The notes: generated from the sequence alone by a model not told the origin. 64,000 bases of DNA from Cynocephalus volans (GCF_027409185.1 NC_084474.1:30752382-30816381), one strand, 5' to 3'; positions 51,765-62,837 are shown, numbered from the stretch's first letter. Made by a program: numbers and translations.

Positions 51765-51895
51765 ATTTCTCTCCCTCCATTCTTGAGTTCCCTAAGGCCA
51801 GTGACTATGACTTTTAACTCCATATTTTCTGTATCTAGCACTGTGCCTGGGACACATAGAGTCACCAAATGTATATTGAAAATATAAACTTACCT
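51765..51895 (+). repeat. L2 LINE 3' end
   Basis: CTCCATATTTTCTGTATCTAGCACTGTGCCTGGGACACATAGAGTCACCAAATGT matches the L2 terminus. Confidence 0.6.
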
Positions 51896-52179
51896 GGATC
51901 TGGCTCCTGTCCTTCAGGAGCCCACAATAATGCCGTAATGTACAAAAACACACAGGTACAGAATACACAGACAATTTTATAGAAGTTCTGAATAAATATG
52001 TGAATGAATAATAATGTTTTTATATTATCTACAATGGCTTTTATGGGGATGGAAAATAAAAGGGATTATAGATCATTCAGAGTTGGTGTAGTGTTTCTTC
52101 TACTTCTATCATGATTTAAAAAAAACCAGGCACACACCATCTTTCCTTATGTCATCTGTTTGTTTTCCTTTAATGTTCA

Positions 52180-52815
52180 AATCTTTAAGAGATAAAAGCA
52201 ACACCATTCATTATAGAAAAATTAGAATAAACAGAGCATAAAGAAATAGAAGCCACCTATGCTTTGTTTCTTCTTCAGGTAAAAGCTTGGAGTTTTGAAG
52301 ACTGAGGTTGTGTGGTAGTTCTGTTCCCAATGTCTTTAGAAGCTCAGTCCCCCCCCCCCCCCAGCTCATGGCTCAGCCATCCCCCTAGGGTGTGACCCCA
52401 TCCCTCATGGTCCAAATTAGCATTCTGGAAGCAGGATGGAGGATGGGATATGAAGGGGCACAGGGACAACTGTGCCTTTAAGGAAGTTTCCCAGAACTTG
52501 CGTGTGGCACATCTGTGACATCCCATTTGTTAGAATACATCTTTGAGGCCACATTTAGCTGCAATGGAGCCCGGGAAATGTACTCTTTATTCTCAGCAGC
52601 CATGTGTTCATGTAAAATTTCTATTGCATGGAAGAAGGGGGAAATAGATTTTTTTTAGGACCAACTGTCAGAATTTGCCACAGTTATATCCTAGTTAAAT
52701 TGCAAATAGATGAATTGCTAGGTTAGAAGTTATGCCTATTTTCAAGGTTTTTGATGCATATTGATAAATTTCCCTTCAGAAGCTCTGTACATGTCTTCAC
52801 TCCCAACGACACATA
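52180..52815 (+). repeat. L1M 3'-UTR fragments
   Basis: CATTCATTATAGAAAAATTAGAATAAAC and, further on, GAATTGCTAGGTTAGAAGTTATGCC...AAATTTCCCTTCAGAAGCTCTG fit an old L1 3' end, interrupted by unrelated sequence and a 14-base C run (52349-52362). Confidence 0.45.
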
Positions 52816-53189
52816 TGAGTACTTAGTACTAAACACTAATGCAGTAATCAATCAGTTCATTCAGTGTTTATTATTTGGTTTTGCTGCTGGGAAGATGTGA
52901 TGGAGAAAGTGCTCAGTGTTTGATAGACCAGGGCTTTATTGTCAGGACTCTTTCAGCTGCAAGTGACAGATGGCTTACCAAGAATATTGAGTTTATTCAA
53001 ATACTGAGGTGATTTAGTAAATTAAGGAAAAAGGAATTGTACAGTGTATATGGGAATCTGGAGGTGGAGAATTAACAGTGAAATTCTTCTGAAGAGGAGG
53101 ATTATACAGGTAGTCATAGAAATTTTGAGACCTAAAGAGAGAGGATCAAGTGTAATATGATGTCCTCTTAATGTCAGTGGAGGGGCTGT

Positions 53190-53405
53190 TACACGTATGT
53201 TTTTATCTGTTACTACTTCTACATTCCAGGCAATATCCTAAGTGCTTTATATACATTCTCTCATTGAATTCCCACAACAGTCTGGGTAGGTACATAGTTT
53301 TATACAATCCACATTTTACACATGGTGAAGAAAGGCTCAAGAGAGGTCAAGTTAGGAGTGGAGCTGGAGTTTAAATCTCACTCTCTGATTTTAAAGTTTT
53401 GCTCT
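53190..53405 (-). repeat. MIR SINE
   Basis: CCAGGCAATATCCTAAGTGCTTTATATACATTCTCTCATTGAATTCCCACAACAG...GGAGTTTAAATCTCAC is an antisense MIR. Confidence 0.7.
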
Positions 53406-53639
53406 TCCCCTTCTTAAGAGTGAGCTGATTAAAAAAAAAAAAACAAATTTGGCAAAAAAAAAAAAATGGCACTTTTTCTGTAGCATTTGAATTAACTGAG
53501 GATATAAAAAGACAGTATAAACATTTTAAAGATTATGAGAGAATTATAAAGAACCATCAATCAAGTGCTGTAAAGAGGAAGAAGGACCTCATGAGATTTC
53601 GTCTCCTCCATGGGCCCTTTTCCAACCTGGATTGGCTGC

Positions 53640-53822
53640 GTGCCTCTCCTTTCTCATAGGACCCTGTGTTCACCCTAAGACAGTCCTCATATCTATAAGT
53701 GGTTGTCTCTGCCACCAGACTTATATCTTGAGTGACAGGTCTCAGCTCTGTGTATTCCCAGGACCCAGCCCAATGCCTGGAACATAGTCAGTGCTCAATA
53801 AACATTTACTAAATGAATTATG
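53640..53822 (+). repeat. L2 LINE 3' end
   Basis: TCTGTGTATTCCCAGGACCCAGCCCAATGCCTGGAACATAGTCAGTGCTCAATAAACATTTACTAAATGAA is a clear L2 terminus. Confidence 0.75.
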
Positions 53823-53959
53823 TAGGCATTTATTTCATGGTCCTATTTATACGTATTTACTGAAAATTTTATCAATTTAAGAGGTGTACAATAATAACTA
53901 GACGTATAAAATTATGATTCTGACCATGGCTACAAAGAGAATGTTTATAAGGCAACAAC

Positions 53960-54145
53960 CTGTAAATAATATTGAGTGCCTACAACATGGCGGGCTGTTT
54001 TATTTACGTATTTAGTTCTCACACAGACCCTATGACCAAAATAAAATCTCCACTTCAAAAATGGAGAAATAGAAAAACAAGGACATAAATTCAGATAGTT
54101 CTACAGTAAAATTAATGTGTTTAACCACTAGGCTATTTCACATCG
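53960..54145 (-). repeat. MIR SINE, diverged
   Basis: GAGTGCCTACAACATGGC...TTAGTTCTCACACAGACCCTATG...GTGTTTAACCACTAGGC fits antisense MIR. It lies directly upstream of the GDAP1 promoter. Confidence 0.6.
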
Positions 54146-54199
54146 CCATTTACTTATTTATTTATCTGCACTTCTCCATAGGCGCATCTTCTAGTGAAA

Positions 54200-54644
54200 A
54201 CGATCCTCATTCTGGTGCTTTGTCGACCGGAACTTCCTTTCCGCAAAGGAACAGGCTCTCCAAGAGGAGCCCGAGTGTCTGGGGAGATTGCTGCCTTTAC
54301 ACCTGGGCAGCTTCCAAGACCGATGAGCAGTTTGCTATCACCGTTTTTCCTTACCTTAACCACCAGGGACTCATATTTCAGATTTTCCTCCCCCTGAACC
54401 ACGCCTGCCTGCCTCTCCCAGGGGCTCCCGGGGTTCCTGCGCTCGGACACCCGCGCCTGTGCAGACTCGGCCCGCAGCTTTCTCGCCGGCGAAACTACAT
54501 TTCCCAGCGGCCTGTTCGTCCGCGCGAGCTCGTCTTTCCCGGCCCGAGAGGCATCGCGAAACCTCAAGAGGCTGTGCCGGGCAGCGTGGGTGCGAGGGGC
54601 CCAGGGCGGACAGGCGAGGCCCAGCCGAGCTCACGCGCCCCGAA
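54200..54644 (+). promoter_or_regulatory. GDAP1: GDAP1 promoter and 5' leader
   Basis: GC- and CpG-rich from about 54420 onward, without a TATA box. An ETS-type CCGGAA core lies at 54227-54232, next to a TTCC on the same strand. A match to the ZNF143/THAP11-type element, ACTACATTTCCCAGC, lies at 54494-54508. Multiple or broad start sites are typical for such promoters. The leader contains no ATG in frame with the coding sequence. Confidence 0.75.
54494..54508 (+). promoter_or_regulatory. ZNF143/THAP11 (SBS-type) promoter motif
   Basis: ACTACATTTCCCAGC matches the well-known ACTACAnnTCCCAG promoter element bound by ZNF143 and THAP11 complexes. It sits about 140 bp upstream of the GDAP1 ATG, inside CpG-rich promoter DNA, which is where functional copies usually occur. 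Confidence 0.7.
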
Positions 54645-54761
54645 ATGGCTCGGAGGCAGGACGAGCAGAGAGCGGGCGCGCCCTTGATGGCGGAAGGCAA
54701 GCCGGACGCGGAGGTTAAGCTCATTCTATACCACTGGACACATTCCTTCAGCTCTCAAAAG
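54645..54761 (+). CDS. GDAP1: GDAP1 exon 1 coding part
   Basis: Encodes residues 1-39 of GDAP1, from MARRQDEQRAG to KLILYHWTHSFSSQK. The ATG at 54645 has a strong context (G at -3 and G at +4), and the length to the splice site matches the human protein as remembered. The frame is open upstream for at least 62 codons without an ATG, so this is the first usable start. The exon ends AAG|GTAGAG in phase 0. KLILYHWTHSFSSQK is the first strand and helix start of the GST N-terminal (thioredoxin-like) fold; the canonical catalytic residue region is atypical in GDAP1. GDAP1 is a tail-anchored mitochondrial outer-membrane protein affecting fission and redox state in neurons, and is mutated in Charcot-Marie-Tooth disease. 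The C-terminal GST domain and membrane anchor are not in the window. Confidence 0.96.
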
Positions 54762-55445
54762 GTAGAGGCCTGCGCGGCGGCGCGCGGAGCGGGTCGGGGT
54801 TCAGCACCGGGACAGCTCCCGCTCGGTACCGCCCGGGGACGCGGCCTCCGGCCACCCCAGCCGGCCTAGCTCAGGCGGGCGCTCCCACCAGGGCAGCAAT
54901 GGGATCTAGTGGGGAGCGGGGAGAAGCATTCTGAGATGGAGAAGCTATGACCCAGGCACTGTCACTCATGAAATGCGACAAAAAAGCATCACATTTAGTA
55001 TTTGGCGCAGAGGCCTTGCCCGCTGGGCCTCGGACATTGAGGCAGAGCAGACGCCTTGGTGCAACTGCATAATCCACTTATTTTACTTTCTTGCATTCAC
55101 TCTCTTCAACAAGGTCTAACATACCCATAGTTCAGATTCCTGACTGGAAAGGACGCGTAAGTAGGTTTAGGACACAAAAAGAAAGTGGTGTGATGGGGAG
55201 GCTGACAGTACAATGAATATAGCTAGAATCATTTTCATTACTTGTTTCGTCCCCCGCTCTCCCTAATTTATAAGAATAAGAGGCTAGAATATATCTCACT
55301 TGTTAATTCCAGGAATATGAATCTTTAAAAAGAATGTTGAAAACGTTAACTCAGGGAAGCCCAGAGAGGCTGCCTAGCGGTATCCAGGCCAGTGATTTAA
55401 TTGAAAGCTTAGGCGTGCTGTAGTAACCAGTGTGAACTCTTCCAG
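54762..55445 (+). other. GDAP1: GDAP1 intron 1
   Basis: A 684-bp intron. The donor GTAGAG departs from the GTRAGT consensus, while the acceptor TTCCAG is ordinary. The first 100 bases continue the CpG island. No repeat or extra exon is recognised in the rest. Confidence 0.9.
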
Positions 55446-55638
55446 GTGCGCTTGGTAATTGCTGAAAAGGCATTGAAGTGCGAGGAACATGATGTAAGTC
55501 TGCCCCTGAGTGAGCACAATGAGCCTTGGTTTATGCGTTTGAACTCAACTGGAGAAGTGCCTGTCCTTATCCACGGGGAAAACATAATTTGTGAGGCCAC
55601 TCAGATCATTGATTATCTTGAACAGACTTTCATGGATG
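55446..55638 (+). CDS. GDAP1: GDAP1 exon 2: GST N-terminal domain
   Basis: Encodes residues 40-103 plus one base, from VRLVIAEKALKCEEHDVSLP to QIIDYLEQTFMD. It follows a TTCCAG acceptor (55440-55445) and ends at a GGATG|GTAATG donor in phase 1, so the coding sequence reaches base 310. The segment completes most of the thioredoxin-like domain: the beta-alpha-beta core, the cis-proline loop in TGEVPVLIHGE, and the ATQIIDYLEQ helix. The reading frame runs on into intron 2 to 55802, so intron retention would add about 55 foreign codons before a stop. Exon 3 was not found in the following 8.3 kb and probably lies beyond the window. Identification rests on near-identity to remembered mammalian GDAP1. 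Confidence 0.97.
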
Positions 55639-55690
55639 GTAATGTTAAGGCTATTTGTGATTTTTTGGATTTACTTTCAACACAAATATG

Positions 55691-55779
55691 TATCTTTCTC
55701 TCTCTTTCTCTCCCCCCCCCCCTTGCTTCCCACCTCTCTCCCCCTCTCTCCTTCCCTCCCTCTTTCCCTTTCTGGTTTC
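55691..55779 (+). repeat. Long polypyrimidine (CT/C-rich) tract in GDAP1 intron 2
   Basis: Almost uninterrupted C/T on the sense strand, including a run of about 12 Cs, beginning some 50 bases after the exon 2 donor. Confidence 0.85.
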
Positions 55780-56204
55780 CTAATGGTGGTTTTAGTGATT
55801 AAAAGCTTTTTCCATTTCCATAAGCACACAAACATAACATAGGCCAAAACATAAATTTTGTATAAGCCCGTATAACTCCATTTAAAAGAACTTGTAAAGT
55901 ACAAACGTAAGTGTTGAAACTTTCCTTTTAAATTCGCTTGCAAAAAGGCTTGCAGGTGTGTGATTTGTGGTGTAATTTGTTGGCCTGAAAATCAGATTTG
56001 TACTATTGATTCTAAATGTACACTATGAAAATCAATTTCATCTAATCTACCAAATAGTTCCATTTAAAAAGCAAGAGGAAAAAAAAAAAGGAATAAATCT
56101 TAGATAAGGGAAAGTAGAACGTTAATATATTTAGAGTTCTTTGCCCGAGTTACTTCTGTATAATTTGAATTTTATATCTTTCATAAAGAATTGTAAGGCT
56201 CAAG

Positions 56205-56440
56205 TTTGTATAGTGCTTTTAAGTAATAATCACTTATTGACAGCTTGTTATGTGTCAGGCATTTTATATTTCTATTTAATTTTTATTCTATTCAGTCTTC
56301 AAAAGAACCCATCTCAGGCATGGTAGACTAGTTATTCCCATTTTTTCCATGAGAAAAGAGAAACAGAAGGTTGCCCAAGGTAATATAGAATGTTATGGCA
56401 AAGTGGTCTCCAAAACCTTTGTACTACACTGCCTCCATAC
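56205..56440 (-). repeat. MIR SINE
   Basis: TTGACAGCTTGTTATGTGTCAGGCATTTTATA...TTATTCCCATTTTTTCCATGAG...GGTTGCCCAAGGTAATATAG is an antisense MIR. Confidence 0.65.
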
Positions 56441-56499
56441 TCTTTGCCACTAACAAATCATCTAATTTGTTACTAATGACAAATCTTTGAGGTGTACTA

Positions 56500-56595
56500 T
56501 GGCTTCAATGATTTGCTCAAGATTTTACAGCTGATCACTGGCAGAGCTGAGATTAGAACACGTGGCTCCTAGGTTTCAGCTGAGTTCTCTTCTAA
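56500..56595 (-). repeat. MIR SINE fragment
   Basis: TTGCTCAAGATTTTACAGCTGATCACTGGCAGAGCTGAGATTAGAACAC is an antisense MIR piece, separate from the one just upstream. Confidence 0.6.
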
Positions 56596-58044
56596 AAAGA
56601 AGCTGCATGAGACCCAGTGAACTTTCATCTGCCGCCAGTTATGTTGAGGCTAATTGGGTAGGATGAAACCTGAATATAACCCTAAATTATAGGAAACTGA
56701 GAAAGGAAATTACTAGGCCAAAAAATGTCTGAGCTACTTAGAAGGAAAATGGATGTGACCTAAATGGGGAGTGGGGTGGGAGGACCCAGGGAATTAGATT
56801 AGTAAATGGTATCCCTATATTTTTTTCTTTTGGGCTACCCCTATTCTTAATCCAAGTGTTAGTTCCCTAGGATTCTGATTGGAGGTTTTAATTAAAGTTG
56901 GCTTTGGTCTAAACCAAAGGGTTTAACGAACTACTTTCTCTTCACATTTCTTGCCATCCCTTATAAGTATATATGCTGGGAACTGTATTGAAAATGGCAA
57001 CTAATTGATTTAAGATAATTTTTATCAACCATGAGCTTTTTGGAAATGGATAAGTCTGTTAGTAGTAATAATTTGTAATTTTGGGGAGAAGTGATTATAA
57101 TAATGTGAACATAAAATAATTGTCTAAGAATTCTATTTTAAATAATCAAAAACTTGAAAAATAAGTGGAAAATCATATTTACATCTTCTGGTAGCATTGC
57201 TGGAACTGCTACTACTGTCATCATTTCCCTTCTCTTCTTCTACCTCATCCTTCTTTTCTCCTCACATTGTCTTTTTCTCTAAGAAATTTAGTGGTATAAA
57301 ATATGGTACTCTGCAACATAGTAATGTTACTGATTATTAGGTTTCTGAAAATTTTCCTTAGGTTTTCACTTTTGCTTTTACTATATATAATAATAAAACT
57401 GAAATACATTCTGAGTCCTGCTAAGTTATATTTAAATAACTAAACAAGGGAAATACAAAGTTGTTCTTCTGATTACTGTTCTTTGAATTAGAGGAGAAGG
57501 CATTGTGGGCTAAATGATAGGATAGAAATATGGAAACTAGACTTTAATTCTGGTTTTGCTATTATAATGTGTAAGTAATCAAGAGTCCTAGCTTTCAGTT
57601 TGCTGCCACTAACTTGTTATCTTTGGTGACTTAATTTCTGTTTGCTTTGGAACACACTTGGATTAGGTGATGCAGTTTTATCAGTTGCAGAGATAAAACA
57701 AGTCCAATCAACTCTTGTTTCATTCTTCTCGCTTTCCAGGAGAGTTGTCATTCAATAGGAAAAGACTTTTAAAAGATTAAGATTAAGGGTCTTAAAACTT
57801 ATGGTAGATAGGAAGACAGTAAGAGAATAATAATTATGTAAATCAAGGCTAGTCCAGTCTACAGGTCAAGATATTTATTTCAGAATATTGAAATAAAAAA
57901 AAAACATAAGTTTTATCACAATTTTAATTAGGATACTTTATTTTTATCTTTAAGAACTCATGGAGAATAGGAAAAGAAACAGACAAGAGACAGACAAATA
58001 TCCCAATTGTCACAGAGGGGGAATTCTACTAATGCTTGCTACTT

Positions 58045-58182
58045 ACCATGTGTTCCATCCACCAGCAATACTGGCATCACCTGGGAGCTTGTCAGAAACA
58101 CAGAATCTTCACCCTAACTACACAGCTAGTGAATTAGAATCTTCATTTTAACAGCCGCCCCAGATGATTCATTGTACATTAA
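58045..58182 (+). mobile_element. MER5A-like hAT-Charlie fragment
   Basis: CTGGCATCACCTGGGAGCTTGTCAGAAA and the trailing ATTAGAATCTTCATTTTAACA...GAGAATACCACT fit MER5A in the forward direction. Confidence 0.65.
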
Positions 58183-58639
58183 AAATTGAGAATACCACTA
58201 TAAATTATTGTGTTCAAGTTTTAATCACTGCTGCAAATTACTCCCTTTAAATTTGGTAGAATTCTGGAACAGACTGTCAATGCTTTTTTAAAATATGTAC
58301 TTTAAAGTCTTGAATATAAGTAAGAGAAACCAGCTTAAGTTTTACACTGCTGGAGAATGTCACTTACACTTTAAGAAATGTGTCTATTATGTGCCAGAAA
58401 TGGTTCTAGATATAGTGTATTTTGATGTAAGTAGAGCATTTGAGATTACTTCATATGATACCCTTGTAAAATAAGGGAGCAAATATGGCTAGATGATAGT
58501 AATGCACATTTGCAGAGGAACAAACTACCATATTGAAGAATATTTATTTCTAGATTTCTTATCCCAGGTTGCCCCTCTAACTAGGGGCTCTCATTTTAGT
58601 TATAATAATTTTTATCATTCTTTTAAAAAATTTTGAATT

Positions 58640-58765
58640 ACTTGTAGAGAACTGTAAGCATCATGAAATCAGAGACAATCTATCTTGTTAAAAACTACTC
58701 TCAATGCCTTATATAGTGAATGTTCCTTAATAGGTGCTTACTAAACACTTTTGAATAATTAAAAT
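58640..58765 (+). repeat. L2 LINE 3' end
   Basis: GTAAGCATCATGAAATCAGAGACAATC...AATGTTCCTTAATAGGTGCTTACTAAACAC matches the L2 terminus. Confidence 0.6.
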
Positions 58766-60266
58766 GAATGAATTCTTCCCCCCCCACCCCTAAAATGAAT
58801 GAATTCTTAAAATGCATGCCAGCCTGGATCTCTAGTGGTATCCTTGCAGGATGCTATTCTTTGACTTGAGCCTAATGGTTGTATAAATGACTTGAATAAA
58901 GACATAGAAGAAATACTGTTACATTTATGAATGACAGAAAAACTGGGTCAGTTAAAATGATGACTGGCTTATGAAATGTTTCTCATGGAACAAGAATAAA
59001 AAGGGAAAATAAGATAAAGTTTAACAAGGCTAAATGTAAAAAAAAAATGTAAATTTTGTTTTTAAAAATCAGCTGCATTAAGGAAGGATGGGGTCCTTGT
59101 TGATAATAAGTTGCCAATAATAAAAGGCTAAGTGTGACTTGAGGTTGTTTTAGAAGTAGAGGTTTTATCTAGAACGGGGTGAATAATAACTCTTCATTCT
59201 GACTGGTCTGAATGTTTGGCATTTTGTCCAGTTATGGAAGAAACTTTGAAGAGACTTGACAAGTTAGAATGGTAATAAGCCGATGGATTTCATGAGGTGT
59301 ATAGGAGACTTTAAGTGTAGCCAGTCATCTGAAGAACAGAATGGAGTGAGCTGGTGTACTAAAAATGATGGCTTGCTGACCTAGAGACATTTCTTAAACT
59401 TTTTGTGTATCAGTGCTTACATCCTTGTGCTTTTGGGATAATCCATTAAATAATTGATAGTTTGGGGGAAGAAATTTGATAGCCAAGGCAATCATTTTTA
59501 AGTTTTACCCTGAAATACTGAGTATCTAAGTTGGATAATGGCTATGCTGATATTTTTTTTGCAAGCAGTCACATGAGGAATGGTGTAGACGTAAATGATA
59601 TTGCTGAGGGAGAAATGTGGGTCAAAGGAAGAATTTAGAAGTATTCAGTTATGGCTGCTCAACTAAGGCTGACATATGTATGCACTTAACATATGTATAC
59701 GCTATTATTACTGTTCAGGTTCACAGACTATTTTTTATGTACATGATACCTTTTTCAATTTGGGCCTGTAGTGAAGAATAGTTACATTAAAGCAAGCAAT
59801 TGGTTAAGCTAGATGAGGTATGATAGTAAGTAAACTAGGCAAACGCGAACAGTGGATGTGATGGGTGAATAACACACTAATACAGATTTTAAAATCTGGC
59901 TATTTCTTATACTATTTATAACCTCTGTCAAAATTTAATTTGGCCACTAGATAATCAAAAATATGGGTATGAAATAACTATAAAATACTAGAACATATGC
60001 TATTTATTACTGCCGAATAACTCCGTGGTAACCCGGAATCAAGCATGTCATATGGTGAATATTAAATTTTGGTAATTTAATATATAACAGTACTCTGAAA
60101 ATTATGTCCCATGTCATATGTCTACATATATTATTTGAAGCATTTTTAGGAAACAGAATTTGATTTGGAAATAAACTATTCTGGCATGATATTGAAATCA
60201 CAGACAAGTCTGATTAGAAAATATAAATTTATTTTATAAGTACAATCTTATTTATGTATATTGAAA

Positions 60267-60334
60267 TTCAAGTATGACATTTTATTTTTATTTATTTATT
60301 TATTTATTTTTATTTTTTCAAGTATGACATTTTA
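60267..60334 (-). repeat. (TTTA)n/poly(T) tract between 18-bp direct repeats
   Basis: TTCAAGTATGACATTTTA occurs at 60267-60284 and identically at 60317-60334, separated by 32 bases of TTTA/T-rich sequence. It looks like a retrotransposition of only an A-rich tail, on the minus strand. Confidence 0.8.
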
Positions 60335-61046
60335 AAAAGAACATTAATTCTGAAGTCACTGTTAACATTAAAGATATAGTTATTTATTTAAGGAATTGCC
60401 AATTATTGTTATCGCTCATAGAATAATTTTTATGTCTATCATTAAAGGCTCTCATATATAGTTGAATAACTTTATATGTCTTTTAGCATATCTACTGAAA
60501 TTGCATATCTACTGAGATTAGCATAAAGCGTGGAGAAAATATGGTAAAGAAAAGAAAATGAATCTTTAATAATTGTGTCAATAAAAGTTGCTTTAAAAAG
60601 TAACTTGTTTTTTTCTCTCTTGTAGCAAACAGGTGGGAGTATTAAGATGTAGATAGAGGTTCTAGTTCTACATGATGTGTATCCAACAATTGGAACAAAC
60701 TGTCTGATAAAGGAGTTTTTCCCTCCTTATTATAAATATTTCTGTTAAAAGTCTTAAATGTAATACCAATTAAAAGTAGTTAAACATTTAATATATAATG
60801 GATAAAGTTTATTGAAAATAATGCTACAAGTTTGTTTCTGTCTCAGAAAATCCTGGATGCATATAGTGAACTTATGTAATTTGACACCATGCATTTTTTT
60901 CTCACCTGCATTTAGATTTGATCTTTCTAGTATCAAAGTGATGACAGCCTTGAATTGCAGTCAATTTGTAACCATATTTTTTGCTTCAGGTCACAGCTTG
61001 TTTGCTATTATTATTATTATTATTATTATGTATTTTAATAGCCTGG

Positions 61047-61464
61047 TGTATTAGTCAGTTTTCTTTTACTTAGAATACCTGAAAGTAGGTAATTTATAAA
61101 AAATGAAATTTATTTCTTACAGTTTTGGAGGCTGGGAAGTCTGTGGTCCAGGAGGGTACATCTGGTGAGGGGCTTCTCTTTGGTGGTGACTCTCCATGGC
61201 AGTGTATGGTGTCACATGGTGAGAATGGACTGAGCAAGAGAACCAACCTTCTTACTTGCTCTTTTTTTGAAGCCATCAGAACCATGCGGGTTACCATGAA
61301 TGGATCAATCCATTCAGAAGGACACAGTCCTTGCAATCTAATCACATCTTAAAAGCCCCACCTTTCAAATAAAAAAATTGGACTTCCCACCCTTTTAACA
61401 CTGTTACCATGGGGGTCAAGTTTCTAATACATGAACTTTCAGGAGACACATTTAACCCACAGCA
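61047..61464 (-). repeat. Solo MaLR (MST/MLT1-type) LTR
   Basis: Bounded TGTATTAGTCAG...CACAGCA with matching 5-bp target duplications CCTGG at 61042-61046 and 61465-61469. On the minus strand it ends with the MaLR signature (poly(A) signal region, TATAAATTACC, ACTAATACA). Length 418 bp, no internal sequence, so a solo LTR. Confidence 0.8.
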
Positions 61465-62837
61465 CCTGGTGTTTGATTAGTTGAAAGTTCCCATATTCAG
61501 CTATGTTATACATATTATCTTATTTATTGATGCCATCACTATGCAATCCAAGTAAAGTAAACAGCAAAAGGATAGAGTTAGAAATGAAGTCTAGTCTGTT
61601 TTCTTTGAGCTAATAAGGAAGACCTGAAACTTATTCAAATAGAGCTAGGGGGAGCCTTTCTTGAAAACAATGCATATTAATGTCTCCTTCATCTGTCTTC
61701 ACTAGGGATTGTAGGAAACCAGGGCAGTGAATTTAGTCAAATAATGGAAGCTTATGCCTTTAAGCTCCTAAATTTCTTTTTAGTTTTTGCTCTTGGAGGA
61801 ACCAAATGTAATTTTTTTTTTTAAGATGGCTCAGAACCATTGTTATTCTGCTCAGCAATACAGACACTTGAGCATGTGCAGAGCCATTTGTCCCCATTAA
61901 ATGGCTGCAAGATACTTTTCTTTCTGTTTTTTTCCCGTCTTTGCTTTTTTTGATGTTATTACATCTTTTACTTGACGTCTATCTGCCTGTTTCTAATTTG
62001 CTGTCTAAACTTGTGTGTTTCAGAAGACCTACCTTGTCCCCTGCAGTTCTAGGAAGTCAGGTCTTGTGCCAACTTATGTATTCTTCCAGCTTAGTCCCCA
62101 AGCTTGGCTCCAAGTATTGCAAACTCACTTCCCAGTGCTGGTATCTTTTCTCGTTGCCTGCTTCTTAAAACTCCCCTGATCCCCTGCTCTGTCCCTGTAT
62201 GCCTTATACTCCTTTCCCACTCCTGATGGAGGTAGATACCAAGAAAAGATTCTATTTTTTAGTGTAATAACAAAGATGTTCTATGGAAGGATTGGAAAAT
62301 AAAATAGAATGGGATAAAGAGAAGATCTCCCATAGAATTCAAAGGAAATTCCCAATTGTCTTTTGAAAAACTGTTTCTAGAGGCAGTGGGCAGCGTTGTG
62401 ATCAGGTGTGCTGAGAGGATGGCAACACACAGTGCCCGTGTGATGCCAGGCAGGGCATCCTTGAAGCATGCAAGGAGAGAAAGTGAGACGAGAAGAGAAT
62501 CTGGGTTCAGTGGGTCTTTTATGCTCTAACAAAGTGCTTCAGGAAATTGATAGTAATGGCACTCTGAGTAGAAGAAAGTTACTTCCATGGGCTTAAACAT
62601 TTGTCCTCCTTTGAAGAATTCAGGCTTGACCAGATGGAACTTCCCCAGAAAGCAATTTGACTTTTTTTTTTCCTGCTCTTAATCACTTTTCCAGGAAGGA
62701 AGTGGTAAGCTCTTCTGGAGAAAAGCTCCAGGGCCTGGCACCAGAAAGCAGCCAAAGCCAGTAGCCATAAATTTGACTATTTGGGAAGCATTTGAAAATG
62801 TTGTACCATTTATGGTTATTAAAATCTGAGGTTTTTG

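Larger units (their letters stand above)
28861..54199. other. JPH1-GDAP1 intergenic region
   Basis: About 25 kb between the divergent promoters. No conserved protein-coding exon was recognised. Open frames are under 160 codons; many lie in transposon or ERV remnants and the rest show nothing recognisable. The landmark elements are the Tigger1-like fragment (31871-32475), the ERVL remnant (34260-37318), a possible LTR (42080-42490) and scattered MIR, L2 and L1 pieces. Stretches at 29000-31850, 32480-34250, 37620-38290, 38440-39640, 40150-42080, 44120-47030 and 48965-49900 show nothing I can name. Confidence 0.75.
54430..54880. promoter_or_regulatory. CpG island at GDAP1 exon 1
   Basis: CpG-dense block around GDAP1 exon 1, with AT-rich MIR-containing sequence upstream. 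It is shorter than the JPH1 island. Confidence 0.75.

Noticed and set aside
54115..54687. A 190-codon frame across the GDAP1 promoter
   Set aside because: It is in a different frame from GDAP1, starts in a MIR, and is otherwise CpG-island read-through.
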